This document shows positions 6,863 to 13,148 of a stretch of 13,910 bases of DNA, in pieces. Made by a program: the position numbers and the translations under genes. The DNA is taken from NCBI GenBank assembly GCA_022572335.1, contig JACZWD010000049.1:1-13910 (forward strand), given 5' to 3'. The number at the start of each line of letters is the position of its first letter. Position 1 is the stretch's first letter. This DNA comes from Pseudomonadota bacterium (GTDB lineage Bacteria > Pseudomonadota > Alphaproteobacteria > Rhodospirillales > 2-02-FULL-58-16). Under the pieces are notes generated by a model, which was not told the origin of the DNA, ran no database searches, and saw only the letters and a list, made by a program, of their open reading frames with translations.

Positions 6863-6934
6863 TCGCTTTTCCCGCGTCCCCGGGGGCCGCCATCGCCTGC
6901 GCCTCCCCTCCTGCCGGGGAAACGGGAAAAGCGA
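6863..6934. repeat. Long imperfect inverted repeat upstream of prs
   Basis: Left arm 6863-6883 and right arm 6914-6934 are 21 bp each and pair at 19 positions: TCGCTTTTCCCG, a 2-nt mismatch, then TCCCCGG. The loop is 30 nt. The right arm lies inside copy B of the 58-bp repeat, so half of this palindrome is shared with the copy at 2148-2205 and half is not. There is no T-tract on either side, so it is not an ordinary terminator. Confidence 0.75.
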
Positions 6935-6966
6935 TCGTCGGGGTGCAATTTAGCTGATACAGGCCA
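6909..6966 (-). repeat. 58-bp dispersed repeat, copy B
   Basis: The inverted counterpart of 2148-2205, 53 of 58 positions identical by my count; the differences cluster at GATA versus CCGA in the middle. It begins exactly next to the stop codon of the 22-codon ORF at 6967 and its other end forms the right arm of the long inverted repeat. Confidence 0.8.
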
Positions 6967-7035
6967 CTAGGCCAGCACGCAGGTGACCATCAGGCCAAGG
7001 ATAAGGACGGCGACGAAGATGATCATGTAGGGCAT
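6967..7035 (-). CDS. Putative 22-residue hydrophobic membrane peptide
   Basis: The peptide is MPYMIIFVAVLILGLMVTCV followed by LA and a TAG stop. Almost all of it is one predicted transmembrane segment. Its ATG lies inside the end of pgeF, overlapping it by 13 bp in another frame, which would allow translational coupling; a GGGGG about 7 nt upstream could act as a weak ribosome-binding site. I recognise no family. Chance open frames of this length are common, so the case rests on its uniform hydrophobicity and its coupled position as the last frame of the operon. Confidence 0.4.
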   Translation of the reverse strand: MPYMIIFVAVLILGLMVTCVLA

Positions 7036-7844
7036 GGCGGCACCCCCGCGCCACCGGGCCGGGGCCGGGGCCCGGCGCCGGCGTCGAGCACGATGGCGGA
7101 CAGGCCGCGCCCATAGGCCTTTTCGCCGCGCCGGGCGGCGCGCCGGTAACTGAAGAACCGCTCCTCGTCGGCGAACGAGTCGACGGGCAGTACCTCTACC
7201 GCCGCGAGGGCGAGAGCCGAAAGCCGCCGGCCGACGTAGCCGGGAAGGTCGAACAGGTACCGCGTATCCGATTCGCCCGCCGCGAAGAAGTCCTGGTTCC
7301 CCGGGTCCTCGGTGACGAATTCGGCATGGAACTCGGGTCCGACCTCGTACGATCCCGGGCCGATGCACGGGCCGATTCCGGCGACGATGCCGGCGGCCCG
7401 GGCGCCGAGCCCGATCATGGCTTCCACGGTGGCCTCCACGATGCCGGCGCGGGCCCCGCGCCAGCCGGCGTGGGCGGCGCCGATGACGCCGGCGGCGGGG
7501 TCGGCGAACAGCACCGGCACGCAGTCGGCGCTCAGCACGCCGATCGCGATCCCCGGCGTGCCCGTGACCAGGCCGTCGGCCCGGGGCGCGTCCTCGGGAC
7601 TCCACGCGCCGTCGACCACGGCCACGTCCGCCGAATGGGTCTGCCAGGCGGTGGCCAACGCGCTTCCGGCCAGCCCCAGCTTGTGCGCCGCCCGCGCCCG
7701 GTTGGCGCGCACCCGCCCGGGGTCGTCGCCGGACCCGTAGCCACAGTTGAGCGATGCGTACGCCCCTTCGCTGACGCCGCCCCGGCGGGTGAAGAAGGCG
7801 TGGCGGACGCCGGCGACCTTGTTGAGCTCGTCGACGGTAATCAT
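7023..7844 (-). CDS. pgeF: Peptidoglycan editing factor/purine nucleoside phosphorylase (YfiH, DUF152)
   Basis: A 273-residue cytosolic protein of the DUF152/YfiH/LACC1 family. The metal-binding triad is visible as His70 in WQTHSADV, Cys108 in SADCVPVLFAD and His125 in GAAHAGWRG. The start contains HAFFTRRGGVSEGAYASLN, a family hallmark. The family has been described both as a factor preventing misincorporation into peptidoglycan precursors and as a zinc-dependent purine nucleoside phosphorylase/adenosine deaminase; old 'polyphenol oxidase/laccase' labels are less apt. The frame continues 47 codons further upstream, but the ATG at 7844 matches family starts. Its Shine-Dalgarno is poor. It follows midA by 55 bp, the usual lgt-midA-pgeF order. 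Confidence 0.93.
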   Translation of the reverse strand: MITVDELNKVAGVRHAFFTRRGGVSEGAYASLNCGYGSGDDPGRVRANRARAAHKLGLAGSALATAWQTHSADVAVVDGAWSPEDAPRADGLVTGTPGIAIGVLSADCVPVLFADPAAGVIGAAHAGWRGARAGIVEATVEAMIGLGARAAGIVAGIGPCIGPGSYEVGPEFHAEFVTEDPGNQDFFAAGESDTRYLFDLPGYVGRRLSALALAAVEVLPVDSFADEERFFSYRRAARRGEKAYGRGLSAIVLDAGAGPRPRPGGAGVPPCPT

Positions 7845-7854
7845 GGGGCCATTA

Positions 7855-7871
7855 TCGGTCCATCGGACCGA
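7855..7871. promoter_or_regulatory. Perfect 7-bp inverted repeat upstream of pgeF
   Basis: TCGGTCC, ATC, GGACCGA lies 10 bp upstream of the pgeF ATG and overlaps a GATAAT (-10-like, minus strand, 7856-7851). It could be an operator for an internal promoter or a small RNA hairpin. Its role is unknown. Confidence 0.35.
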
Positions 7872-7899
7872 GTTGGGAAAGGGGGTCGCACCCGCCCCC

Positions 7900-9003
7900 T
7901 CATTCGAAGCCCGGCGGCGGCGCCATGCCCGCGCCGGTAATGGCCAGGGCCTTGAACAGGACACCCATGTGGTGCCGGTCCGCAAGGCGCCGGCGGGCGG
8001 CGCGGATTTCGGCGGCCTGTTCGGGCGTCGCCTTGGCGACCAGCGCGTCGGCGCGCGCGCCGAGACCCAGGCGCTCGAGGAATTCCCCCTGGTCCACGGG
8101 GCCGAAGGTGCGCGCCCCGGCGCCCCTCGCCGCCCGGGCGAGGGCGGCGAAATCCACGTGGGCGGTAAGGTCCGCCTCGCCGGGGTCGCTCAGCACGGGA
8201 TGAAAGGCGTGACCCTTGACCGCCTGCAGGGTGTCGCCGAAGGCGCTTTCCGTGTGGCCGTAATCGACGATCAGCGCGGCGCCGCCCCGGCGCGCCACCC
8301 GTTCGCCGATGGCCCGCGCCAGGCCGATGCCCGCCGGGCACACCTCGATCACGCTGCCCTCGGGCGCGCCGTCCACACCGGGGGGCAAAGCGTCCGCCGC
8401 CAGGGGCAGCTCGGCCAAGGGCGGCGACATCACGAAGCGGAAGCCGTCTCCTTCGGGCCCCACGTCCACCAGGCGCTCGCGCCAGCCTTCAGGGCAACGC
8501 TGGAACTGGCGCACCGGCAGGGCGTCGAAGAACTCGTTGGCGATGAGCAGCAGCGGTCCTTCGGGCACGCCGTCGAAGCCCTCGTGCCAGGCCGGCGTCC
8601 CCTCCAGCCCGGCCGCCGGCAAGGCGTCGCGCTGGCGGGCGCGCAGGAGCGGGCTGGTTTCCACCAGATGCACGGCGACGGCGGCCAGGAACTCCGGCGT
8701 CCGGCGGGCCGCGCGCAGGGCGTCGGCCATCAGCGTCCCGCGGCCGGGGCCCAGCTCGACCAGGTTTACCGGCGCCGGCGAGCCCAAGGCCCCCCACACC
8801 ACGGCGCACCAAAGCCCGATCAGTTCGCCGAACATCTGGCTGATTTCGGGCGCCGTAATAAAGTCTCCGGCGGCGCCCAGGGGGTCGCGGTGCCGGTAAT
8901 AGCCGTAGCGGGGATGGCTCAGCGCCTCTTCCATGTAGCGGGCCACGGTGAGCGGACCCTCACGGGCGATCCGCCGGCGCAGATGATCGGCCAGACCGGC
9001 CAC
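7900..9003 (-). CDS. MidA-family (NDUFAF7-like) SAM-dependent methyltransferase
   Basis: A 367-residue class I methyltransferase of the DUF185/MidA family. Hallmarks are YYRHRDPLGAAGDFITAPEI at about residues 35-54, the SAM-binding VELGPGRGTLM at 82-92, and LLIANEFFDALPVRQF around 141-156. The mitochondrial homologue NDUFAF7 dimethylates an arginine of the NDUFS2 subunit of complex I and is needed for its assembly; bacterial members are assumed to do likewise, which is inference here. It starts 7 bp after the lgt stop, so it is co-transcribed with lgt and followed by pgeF. Length is typical and no motif is missing. Confidence 0.93.
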   Translation of the reverse strand: MAGLADHLRRRIAREGPLTVARYMEEALSHPRYGYYRHRDPLGAAGDFITAPEISQMFGELIGLWCAVVWGALGSPAPVNLVELGPGRGTLMADALRAARRTPEFLAAVAVHLVETSPLLRARQRDALPAAGLEGTPAWHEGFDGVPEGPLLLIANEFFDALPVRQFQRCPEGWRERLVDVGPEGDGFRFVMSPPLAELPLAADALPPGVDGAPEGSVIEVCPAGIGLARAIGERVARRGGAALIVDYGHTESAFGDTLQAVKGHAFHPVLSDPGEADLTAHVDFAALARAARGAGARTFGPVDQGEFLERLGLGARADALVAKATPEQAAEIRAARRRLADRHHMGVLFKALAITGAGMAPPPGFE

Positions 9004-9010
9004 GGCCGTC

Positions 9011-9805
9011 TCAGCCTTCCCGCCGGGCCCGAACCATCAGGTAGACGCCCGCGGCGAACATGGGCGCGGACAGCCACTGGCCCATGGTGGTCCCGCCGAA
9101 AAGGAACCCGATGTGAACGTCGGGCTGGCGGAACAGCTCGGCGATGGTGCGCGCGACGCCGTAGCCGGCGAGGAATACGCCGCTCAGCAGGCCGGCGCGC
9201 CGGCGCACGGCCTCGCGGCGCCTGAGGAAAAAGAGCACCACGAACAGCACCGCCCCTTCCATCCCCGCCTCGTAGAGCTGGCTCGGGTGGCGCGGATAGG
9301 GGCCGCCGCGGGGGAAGACCATGGCCCAGGGCGCCTCCGAAATCCGGCCGTAGAGCTCGCCGTTGATGAAGTTGGCAATCCGTCCCAGGAAGAGGCCGAT
9401 GGGGGCGATGCAGGCAACGAGGTCGGCGAAGGGCAGAAGACGGATGGAGCGCCGGCGCGCGAACAGCGCCGCCGCCGCCGCCACCCCGAGCAGGCCCCCG
9501 TGGAAGGACATGCCGCCCCGCCACACCGCGAAAATGAGCAGCGGATTGTCCAGGTAAAAGCCGGGATTGTAAAAGACCACGTAGCCCAGCCGTCCACCGA
9601 GCACCACTCCGAGGGTCGCCCAGACCAGGAAATCGTCCACCTCGTCCCGTGTCGCCGCCACCGGCGATTGGGTGGCCAGGGCGCGCATGGTCCACCAGCC
9701 GAGCAGCAACCCGCCGATGTAGGCCAGCGCATACCAGCGGATGACCAACGGGCCCAGCTGAAAGAGGATGGGGTCGATGCTGGGATAGGGGATGACGAAG
9801 GTCAT
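9011..9805 (-). CDS. lgt: Prolipoprotein diacylglyceryl transferase
   Basis: A 264-residue inner-membrane enzyme that moves diacylglycerol from phosphatidylglycerol to the lipobox cysteine of prolipoproteins, the first step of lipoprotein maturation. The hydrophobic segments fit the seven-helix topology: 20-40, 60-78, 88-115, 126-141, 180-197, about 206-220 and 232-252. The essential MSFHGGLLG contains His102, and the Lgt signature GRIANFINGELYGR at 141-154 contains Arg142 and Asn145. RHPSQLYEA is also conserved. The ATG at 9805 gives the expected MTFVIPYPSIDPILFQLGPL start. It lies 28 bp after hldD and 7 bp before midA. Confidence 0.97.
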   Translation of the reverse strand: MTFVIPYPSIDPILFQLGPLVIRWYALAYIGGLLLGWWTMRALATQSPVAATRDEVDDFLVWATLGVVLGGRLGYVVFYNPGFYLDNPLLIFAVWRGGMSFHGGLLGVAAAAALFARRRSIRLLPFADLVACIAPIGLFLGRIANFINGELYGRISEAPWAMVFPRGGPYPRHPSQLYEAGMEGAVLFVVLFFLRRREAVRRRAGLLSGVFLAGYGVARTIAELFRQPDVHIGFLFGGTTMGQWLSAPMFAAGVYLMVRARREG

Positions 9806-9833
9806 GGGTGCGGCGGTTCCATCTGGATACGGT

Positions 9834-10820
9834 TCACCGGTACCGGTCGTCGGTGTTCAGAAACCCCGTCACGTAGGCGCCGACCCCGTCCTCGAGGGTG
9901 GTGAAGGCCTGGTCGTACCCGGCGGCGCGGAGGCGGCTCATGTCGGCTTCGGTGAAGTACTGATACTTGTCGCGGATGGCCTCGGGCGTCGGGATGTATT
10001 CGATCCGGGGTTCGGCGCCCAGGGCCCGGTATACGGCGGCGGCGAGGTCGGCGAACGAGCGTGCCTCGCCGGTGCCGCAGTTGAACAGCCCGTCCACGGT
10101 GTCGTGTGCGAGAAGCCAGAGCACCACGTCGACGCAGTCGCCGACCCAGATGAAGTCGCGCACCTGCCCGCCGTCGGCGTAGTCCGGGTGGTGGGACTTG
10201 AACAGGCGCGCCGCCTCGCCGGCCGCGGCCCTGGGGTAGATCTGCGCCACCACGCTTTTCTGGCCCCCCTTGTGGTACTCGTTGGGTCCATACACGTTGA
10301 AGAACTTGAGCCCGGCCCACCGGGGCGGGCGGGGCTCGCCGGCGGCGACCATGCGGGCGACCTCGAGGTCGAACCGGTGCTTGCTCCGCGCATAGGGGTT
10401 GAGGGGCCGGAGGCGGGCCAGGGCGTCGGGCGCGCCGTCGTCGTCGAACCCTTGCCCGCCGTCCCCGTAGGTGGCGGCGGACGAGGCGTAGAGAAAGCGC
10501 ACCCGGTGGCCGGCGCACCACGACCACAACGCCGTCGGCAGCCGGACGTTGGTGTCCCGGAGATGGTCGTTTTCGGGCGCCGTGGTGTCGGAGACGGCGC
10601 CCATGTGGATGACCGCCTCTATGTCCGCGCCGTTGTCCCCGAGGAACTCGAACAGCCGCTCCGGTTCGACGATGTCGGCCAGGTCGCGCTTGGCGATGTT
10701 GCGCCGCTTGTCGCCGCTCCCCAGCCGGTCGCAGATGGCGACCTTTCCCAGTCCCCGCTCCTCGAGCGCCGCCACGATATTGGAGCCGATGAAGCCGGCG
10801 CCGCCCGTCACCAAAAACAT
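9834..10820 (-). CDS. hldD: ADP-glyceromanno-heptose 6-epimerase
   Basis: A 328-residue extended short-chain dehydrogenase that converts ADP-D-glycero-D-manno-heptose to the L-glycero form for the LPS inner core. The NAD(P)-binding GGAGFIGSN is at residues 6-14, and SSAATYGDG is at 113-121. The catalytic YxxxK is Tyr143-Lys147 in NPYARSKHRF, and FFNVYGPNEYHKGG (173-186) holds Lys184 at the position of the second catalytic residue in E. coli HldD. RDFIWVGDCVDVV is also typical. The frame is open far upstream, but MFLVTGGAGFIGSN at 10820 is the family start and a good promoter lies just ahead. No other heptose gene is in the window. It is placed at the head of the lgt-midA-pgeF operon. Confidence 0.95.
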   Translation of the reverse strand: MFLVTGGAGFIGSNIVAALEERGLGKVAICDRLGSGDKRRNIAKRDLADIVEPERLFEFLGDNGADIEAVIHMGAVSDTTAPENDHLRDTNVRLPTALWSWCAGHRVRFLYASSAATYGDGGQGFDDDGAPDALARLRPLNPYARSKHRFDLEVARMVAAGEPRPPRWAGLKFFNVYGPNEYHKGGQKSVVAQIYPRAAAGEAARLFKSHHPDYADGGQVRDFIWVGDCVDVVLWLLAHDTVDGLFNCGTGEARSFADLAAAVYRALGAEPRIEYIPTPEAIRDKYQYFTEADMSRLRAAGYDQAFTTLEDGVGAYVTGFLNTDDRYR

Positions 10821-10847
10821 GGTCCGCCCCACTTCTGGAAACAGGCT

Positions 10848-10876
10848 CTTATAGGGCCGCCGGCACCGCCCGGCAA
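10848..10876 (-). promoter_or_regulatory. Candidate sigma70-type promoter of hldD
   Basis: On the minus strand TTGCCG (10876-10871) is followed after exactly 17 bp by TATAAG (10853-10848), in an otherwise very GC-rich gap. Transcription would start near 10841, about 20 nt before the hldD ATG. Confidence 0.55.
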
Positions 10877-10890
10877 CCGGCCGCCGCGCA

Positions 10891-10906
10891 GCCCGCTTCG
10901 GCGGGC
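10891..10906. other. Stem-loop with TTCG tetraloop between divergent genes
   Basis: GCCCGC, TTCG, GCGGGC forms a perfect 6-bp stem with the especially stable UUCG tetraloop if transcribed on the plus strand. It lies between the two divergent promoters, upstream of both predicted start sites. It may be a fossil terminator or a boundary element; no T-tract follows. Confidence 0.4.
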
Positions 10907-10952
10907 GATGGGAGGGCGGCCGACGCCGCGCGGTCCGCCCCTCCGGGCTCGG

Positions 10953-10981
10953 TTGCGCCGGCACCGCCCCGGCCCCATAAT
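10953..10981 (+). promoter_or_regulatory. Candidate sigma70-type promoter of ubiK
   Basis: TTGCGC (10953-10958), 17 bp, CATAAT (10976-10981). The predicted start is near 10988, giving a ~35-nt leader that contains the GGAAGGAAAGG Shine-Dalgarno ahead of the ATG at 11023. Confidence 0.5.
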
Positions 10982-11022
10982 GGCGCCCCGCAGCGCGGCC
11001 CGGCGGGCGGGGAAGGAAAGGC

Positions 11023-11403
11023 ATGCAGACCAGCAACCGCATTCTCGATGATCTGGCGCGAGTCGCCAACGGCGCGATCTCCACCCTGGTCGGCATCAAG
11101 AACGAAATCGACGCCCTGGTGCGCCAGCGCATCGAACGCCTGCTCAACGACGCCGACGTGGTCCCGCGCGAAGAGTTCGACGCCGTCAAGGCCATGGCCG
11201 CCAAGGCGCGCACCGAACAGGAAAGGCTGGAAATACGCATCGCCGGCCTGGAGGCCAAGCTGGGCGTAAAGCCCGCCGCCGGGACCGCCAAACCCGCCGC
11301 CAGGGCCAGGAAATCCGCCGCCAGGAAAAAGAAACCCGCCACGGCCAAAACCACGGCCAGGAAAAAGAACCCCGCGGCCAGGCGCAGCCCCGGCAAGGGG
11401 TAA
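11023..11403 (+). CDS. ubiK: UbiK-type accessory factor (BMFP domain) with basic tail
   Basis: A 126-residue protein. Residues 1-80 are a BMFP/YqiC domain: MQTSNRILDDLARVANGAIS, a central amphipathic helix, then VVPREEFDAVKAMAAKAR and a coiled coil ending LEAKLG. In E. coli, UbiK trimerises and helps the UbiJ-containing ubiquinone biosynthesis complex; homologues can fuse membranes in vitro. Residues 83-126 are a Lys/Ala/Arg/Pro tail with 10 Lys and 6 Arg and no acidic residue, reminiscent of histone H1-like tails. Many alphaproteobacterial homologues have short tails, so this length stands out, as inference from memory. The Shine-Dalgarno GGAAGGAAAGG is strong. The gene is divergent from hldD-lgt; a ubiK-lgt neighbourhood is common in this class. 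Confidence 0.88.
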   Translation: MQTSNRILDDLARVANGAISTLVGIKNEIDALVRQRIERLLNDADVVPREEFDAVKAMAAKARTEQERLEIRIAGLEAKLGVKPAAGTAKPAARARKSAARKKKPATAKTTARKKNPAARRSPGKG

Positions 11404-11495
11404 TACGCGAACTCAAAAATTCCGGGCCATGTCGGGCGGTTCCGGTACCTGGGCGCTGGTCTCGGAAATACCCGTGATCGCGCAGCACACCCCCC

Positions 11496-11542
11496 GTCCT
11501 CTGCGTCCTCTGCGTCCTCTGCGTTTAAAGTTTTTCGACGCC
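11496..11542 (-). repeat. Solo, diverged end of the structured repeat
   Basis: Three perfect tandem GTCCTCTGC units (11496-11522) are followed by GTTTAAAGTTTTTCGACGCC. Read on the minus strand this matches the left end of the ~205-bp repeat: GGCGTCGAAA, an AT-rich spacer, then CGCAGAGGACGC units. The inner hairpin and right arm are absent. Confidence 0.65.
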
Positions 11543-11615
11543 GGGGGCGCTGAGGCGCGCCTTGGCCCGTTCCCTGGTAAACCGCGCCGCAAAGACTCTC
11601 CAAGGGGCCGGCGGG

Positions 11616-11624
11616 TTATCCACA
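11616..11624 (+). promoter_or_regulatory. Perfect DnaA-box 9-mer
   Basis: TTATCCACA, identical to the high-affinity DnaA box, is directly followed by a perfect stem-loop GCAAGCCC/GGGCTTGC (11625-11647) and, 60 bp on, an AT-rich patch. I see only one box, so this is a single site and not an origin by itself. Confidence 0.4.
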
Positions 11625-11680
11625 GCAAGCCCGCACTCGGGGCTTGCGCCCGGTCCCGGCTTTTGGCAGGCTATATCTGG

Positions 11681-11710
11681 TGCACATTCCTCAAAAAACT
11701 ACAATATAAT
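11681..11710 (+). promoter_or_regulatory. Candidate promoter of the ybjN-proC operon
   Basis: A perfect TATAAT (11705-11710) has TGCACA (11681-11686) 18 bp upstream. It sits in the most AT-rich part of the window's right half and leaves a leader of about 80 nt to the ATG at 11795. Confidence 0.55.
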
Positions 11711-11794
11711 GCTATACGTACTAGATTTTGCGGTTTTACCCCTTGGAACCCCTATTTTGGCGGCGCCGCGGCCGGTGCCTGAGGAGAAGCGGCG

Positions 11795-12298
11795 ATGAAA
11801 GGGTTCGAAATTCCGTACCCCTCCCTGGCGGCCAATCCGCTCGACATCTTCGAGGAAATCGTCCTCGACAAGAACTGGGTCTTCGACCGGCGCGGCGACA
11901 AGGAAATGGCCGTCCAGGCGCCGGGGCGCTGGTGCGACTACAGCCTTTTTATCGCCTGGAACACGGACATGCGCGCCATGCACTTCACCTGCGCCTTCGA
12001 CATGCGCGTGCCGGCGAAGAAGCGCGCGCCGGTGCGCGAACTCCTCGCCCTGATCAACGAAAAGCTTTGGCTTGGGCATTTCGGCGTCTGGGAAGACGAA
12101 GGGCTGCCCATGTTCCGCCACGCATTGCCCCTGCGCGGTGTCCAGGGTCCGAGCCAGGAGCAGTTGGAGGACCTGGTGGATACGGCGATCGCCGAGTGCG
12201 AGCGCTTTTACCCCGCCTTTCAATACGTGATCTGGGGCGGCAGGACGCCGGAGGACGCCGTATCGGCCGCCATGGTCGATACCCTCGGCGAAGCCTGA
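11795..12298 (+). CDS. YbjN domain-containing protein
   Basis: A 167-residue soluble protein of the YbjN family, which has a type III secretion chaperone-like fold and is linked to stress and motility regulation in enterobacteria; its biochemical role is unknown. Visible family features are the start NPLDIFEEIVLDKNWVFDR, the strand-rich core DYSLFIAWNTDMRAMHFTC, and the middle helix LLALINEKLWLGHFGVWEDE, with a last helix DLVDTAIAECERFYPAFQYV. No signal peptide or membrane segment. The ATG at 11795 has a GAGGAG Shine-Dalgarno 8 nt upstream. proC starts 1 bp after its stop codon, so the two are translationally coupled; this pairing recurs in alphaproteobacteria. Confidence 0.88.
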   Translation: MKGFEIPYPSLAANPLDIFEEIVLDKNWVFDRRGDKEMAVQAPGRWCDYSLFIAWNTDMRAMHFTCAFDMRVPAKKRAPVRELLALINEKLWLGHFGVWEDEGLPMFRHALPLRGVQGPSQEQLEDLVDTAIAECERFYPAFQYVIWGGRTPEDAVSAAMVDTLGEA

Positions 12299-12299
12299 C

Positions 12300-13112
12300 A
12301 TGACCTCGGTCCTTCTGGCGGGGTGCGGCACCATGGGCGGCGCCCTCCTTGAGGGATGGCTCGAACGCGGCATCCGGCCGGAAGACGTCACCGTCGTCGA
12401 ACCCAGTCCGCACATTGCCGGCGCACTGCGCCAACGGGGCGGCCTGAGCGTCGTCGGCGCGCCGGGGGACATCGGCGCCGACCTCCGGCCCGGGGTTGTC
12501 GTCTTCGCGGTCAAGCCCCAGGAAATGGACGCCGTGGCCCCGGCGTACAAGCGCTTCGCCGGTCCCGGCACCGTGTTCCTGTCCATCGCCGCGGGCAAGA
12601 CCATCGGCTACTTCGAAGACAGGCTGGGGGCGGACGCGGCCATCGTGCGCAGCATGCCCAACACCCCGGCGGCGGTGCGCCGCGGCATCACGGTGGCCTG
12701 CCCCAATGGCCTCGTCACCCCCGATCACCGGCGGCGCTGCCACGACCTGCTGGAAGCCGTGGGCGAGGTCGCCTGGGTCGACGACGAGGCCCTGCTCGAC
12801 GCGGTGACGGCGGTCTCGGGCGGCGGTCCGGCCTATGTGTTCCTGCTCGTCGAATGCCTGGCCCGCGCCGGCGCGGACGCAGGCCTGCCCGCCGACCTGG
12901 CGCTCAGGCTGGCCCGGGTCACGGTGTCCGGGGCGGGGGAGCTTCTGCGCCGCTCGACGGACGCGCCCGAGGCCCTGCGCCAGAGCGTCACCAGCCCCGG
13001 CGGCACCACCGAGCAGGCCCTGAAAGTGCTCATGGCCGCGGACGGGTGGCAGCCGCTTCTGACCCGGGCCATCGCCGCCGCCGCCGGGCGCTCGCGCCAA
13101 CTGGCGGGCTGA
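12300..13112 (+). CDS. proC: Pyrroline-5-carboxylate reductase
   Basis: A 270-residue cytosolic enzyme that reduces 1-pyrroline-5-carboxylate to proline with NAD(P)H, the last step of proline synthesis. The Rossmann nucleotide site is LLAGCGTMGGALLEGW at residues 5-20. VFAVKPQ is at 68-74, RSMPNTPA is at 117-124, and AVSGGGPAYVF is at 171-181. The P5CR signature QSVTSPGGTTEQAL (residues 228-241) closes the catalytic domain. Length is typical. It begins 1 bp after the ybjN-like stop and is followed 9 bp later by an intrinsic terminator, so it ends a two-gene operon. It converges on the rpoH-like gene. Confidence 0.97.
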   Translation: MTSVLLAGCGTMGGALLEGWLERGIRPEDVTVVEPSPHIAGALRQRGGLSVVGAPGDIGADLRPGVVVFAVKPQEMDAVAPAYKRFAGPGTVFLSIAAGKTIGYFEDRLGADAAIVRSMPNTPAAVRRGITVACPNGLVTPDHRRRCHDLLEAVGEVAWVDDEALLDAVTAVSGGGPAYVFLLVECLARAGADAGLPADLALRLARVTVSGAGELLRRSTDAPEALRQSVTSPGGTTEQALKVLMAADGWQPLLTRAIAAAAGRSRQLAG

Positions 13113-13121
13113 CGGCCGCGG

Positions 13122-13148
13122 CTTCCGGGCGGCGGCGCGGAAGTTTTT
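13122..13148 (+). terminator. Intrinsic terminator of the ybjN-proC operon
   Basis: CTTCCG (13122-13127) pairs with CGGAAG (13138-13143) around a GC-rich 10-nt loop, followed by TTTTT (13144-13148). The T-tract overlaps the stop codon of the convergent rpoH-like gene. On the minus strand the same hairpin has no T-tract. Confidence 0.7.

Larger units (their letters stand above)
6647..6966. other. Intergenic region between prs and the pgeF-linked small ORF
   Basis: Non-coding. It holds the prs leader and promoter (6740-6768), a very GC-rich stretch, a long inverted repeat (6863-6934) and copy B of the 58-bp repeat (6909-6966). No intrinsic terminator with a T-tract is evident for the upstream operon. 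Confidence 0.6.
11404..11794. other. Intergenic region between ubiK and the ybjN-like gene
   Basis: Non-coding. It contains a solo half of the structured repeat (11496-11542), a perfect DnaA-box 9-mer (11616-11624), an adjacent 8-bp perfect stem-loop (11625-11647), and an AT-rich patch about 11680-11755 with the promoter of the next gene. No clear intrinsic terminator for ubiK is visible. Confidence 0.65.

Noticed and set aside
6781..6908. GC-rich palindromic patches (CCCGGGCCCCGGG and similar) as a terminator
   Set aside because: Short self-complementary GC runs are expected at this base composition and no T-tract follows on either strand.
5687..6970. Plus-strand open frame (427 codons) opposite prs
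   Set aside because: Antisense shadow of prs that reads on into the 58-bp repeat; no recognisable domain.
9834..11603. 589-codon version of the hldD frame
   Set aside because: The extra 261 codons run antisense through ubiK and the intergenic repeat; the family start is at 10820 with a promoter just upstream.
11404..11794. Chromosomal replication origin
   Set aside because: One DnaA box and an AT-rich patch only, with no cluster of boxes and no dnaA, hemE, parAB or similar neighbour genes.
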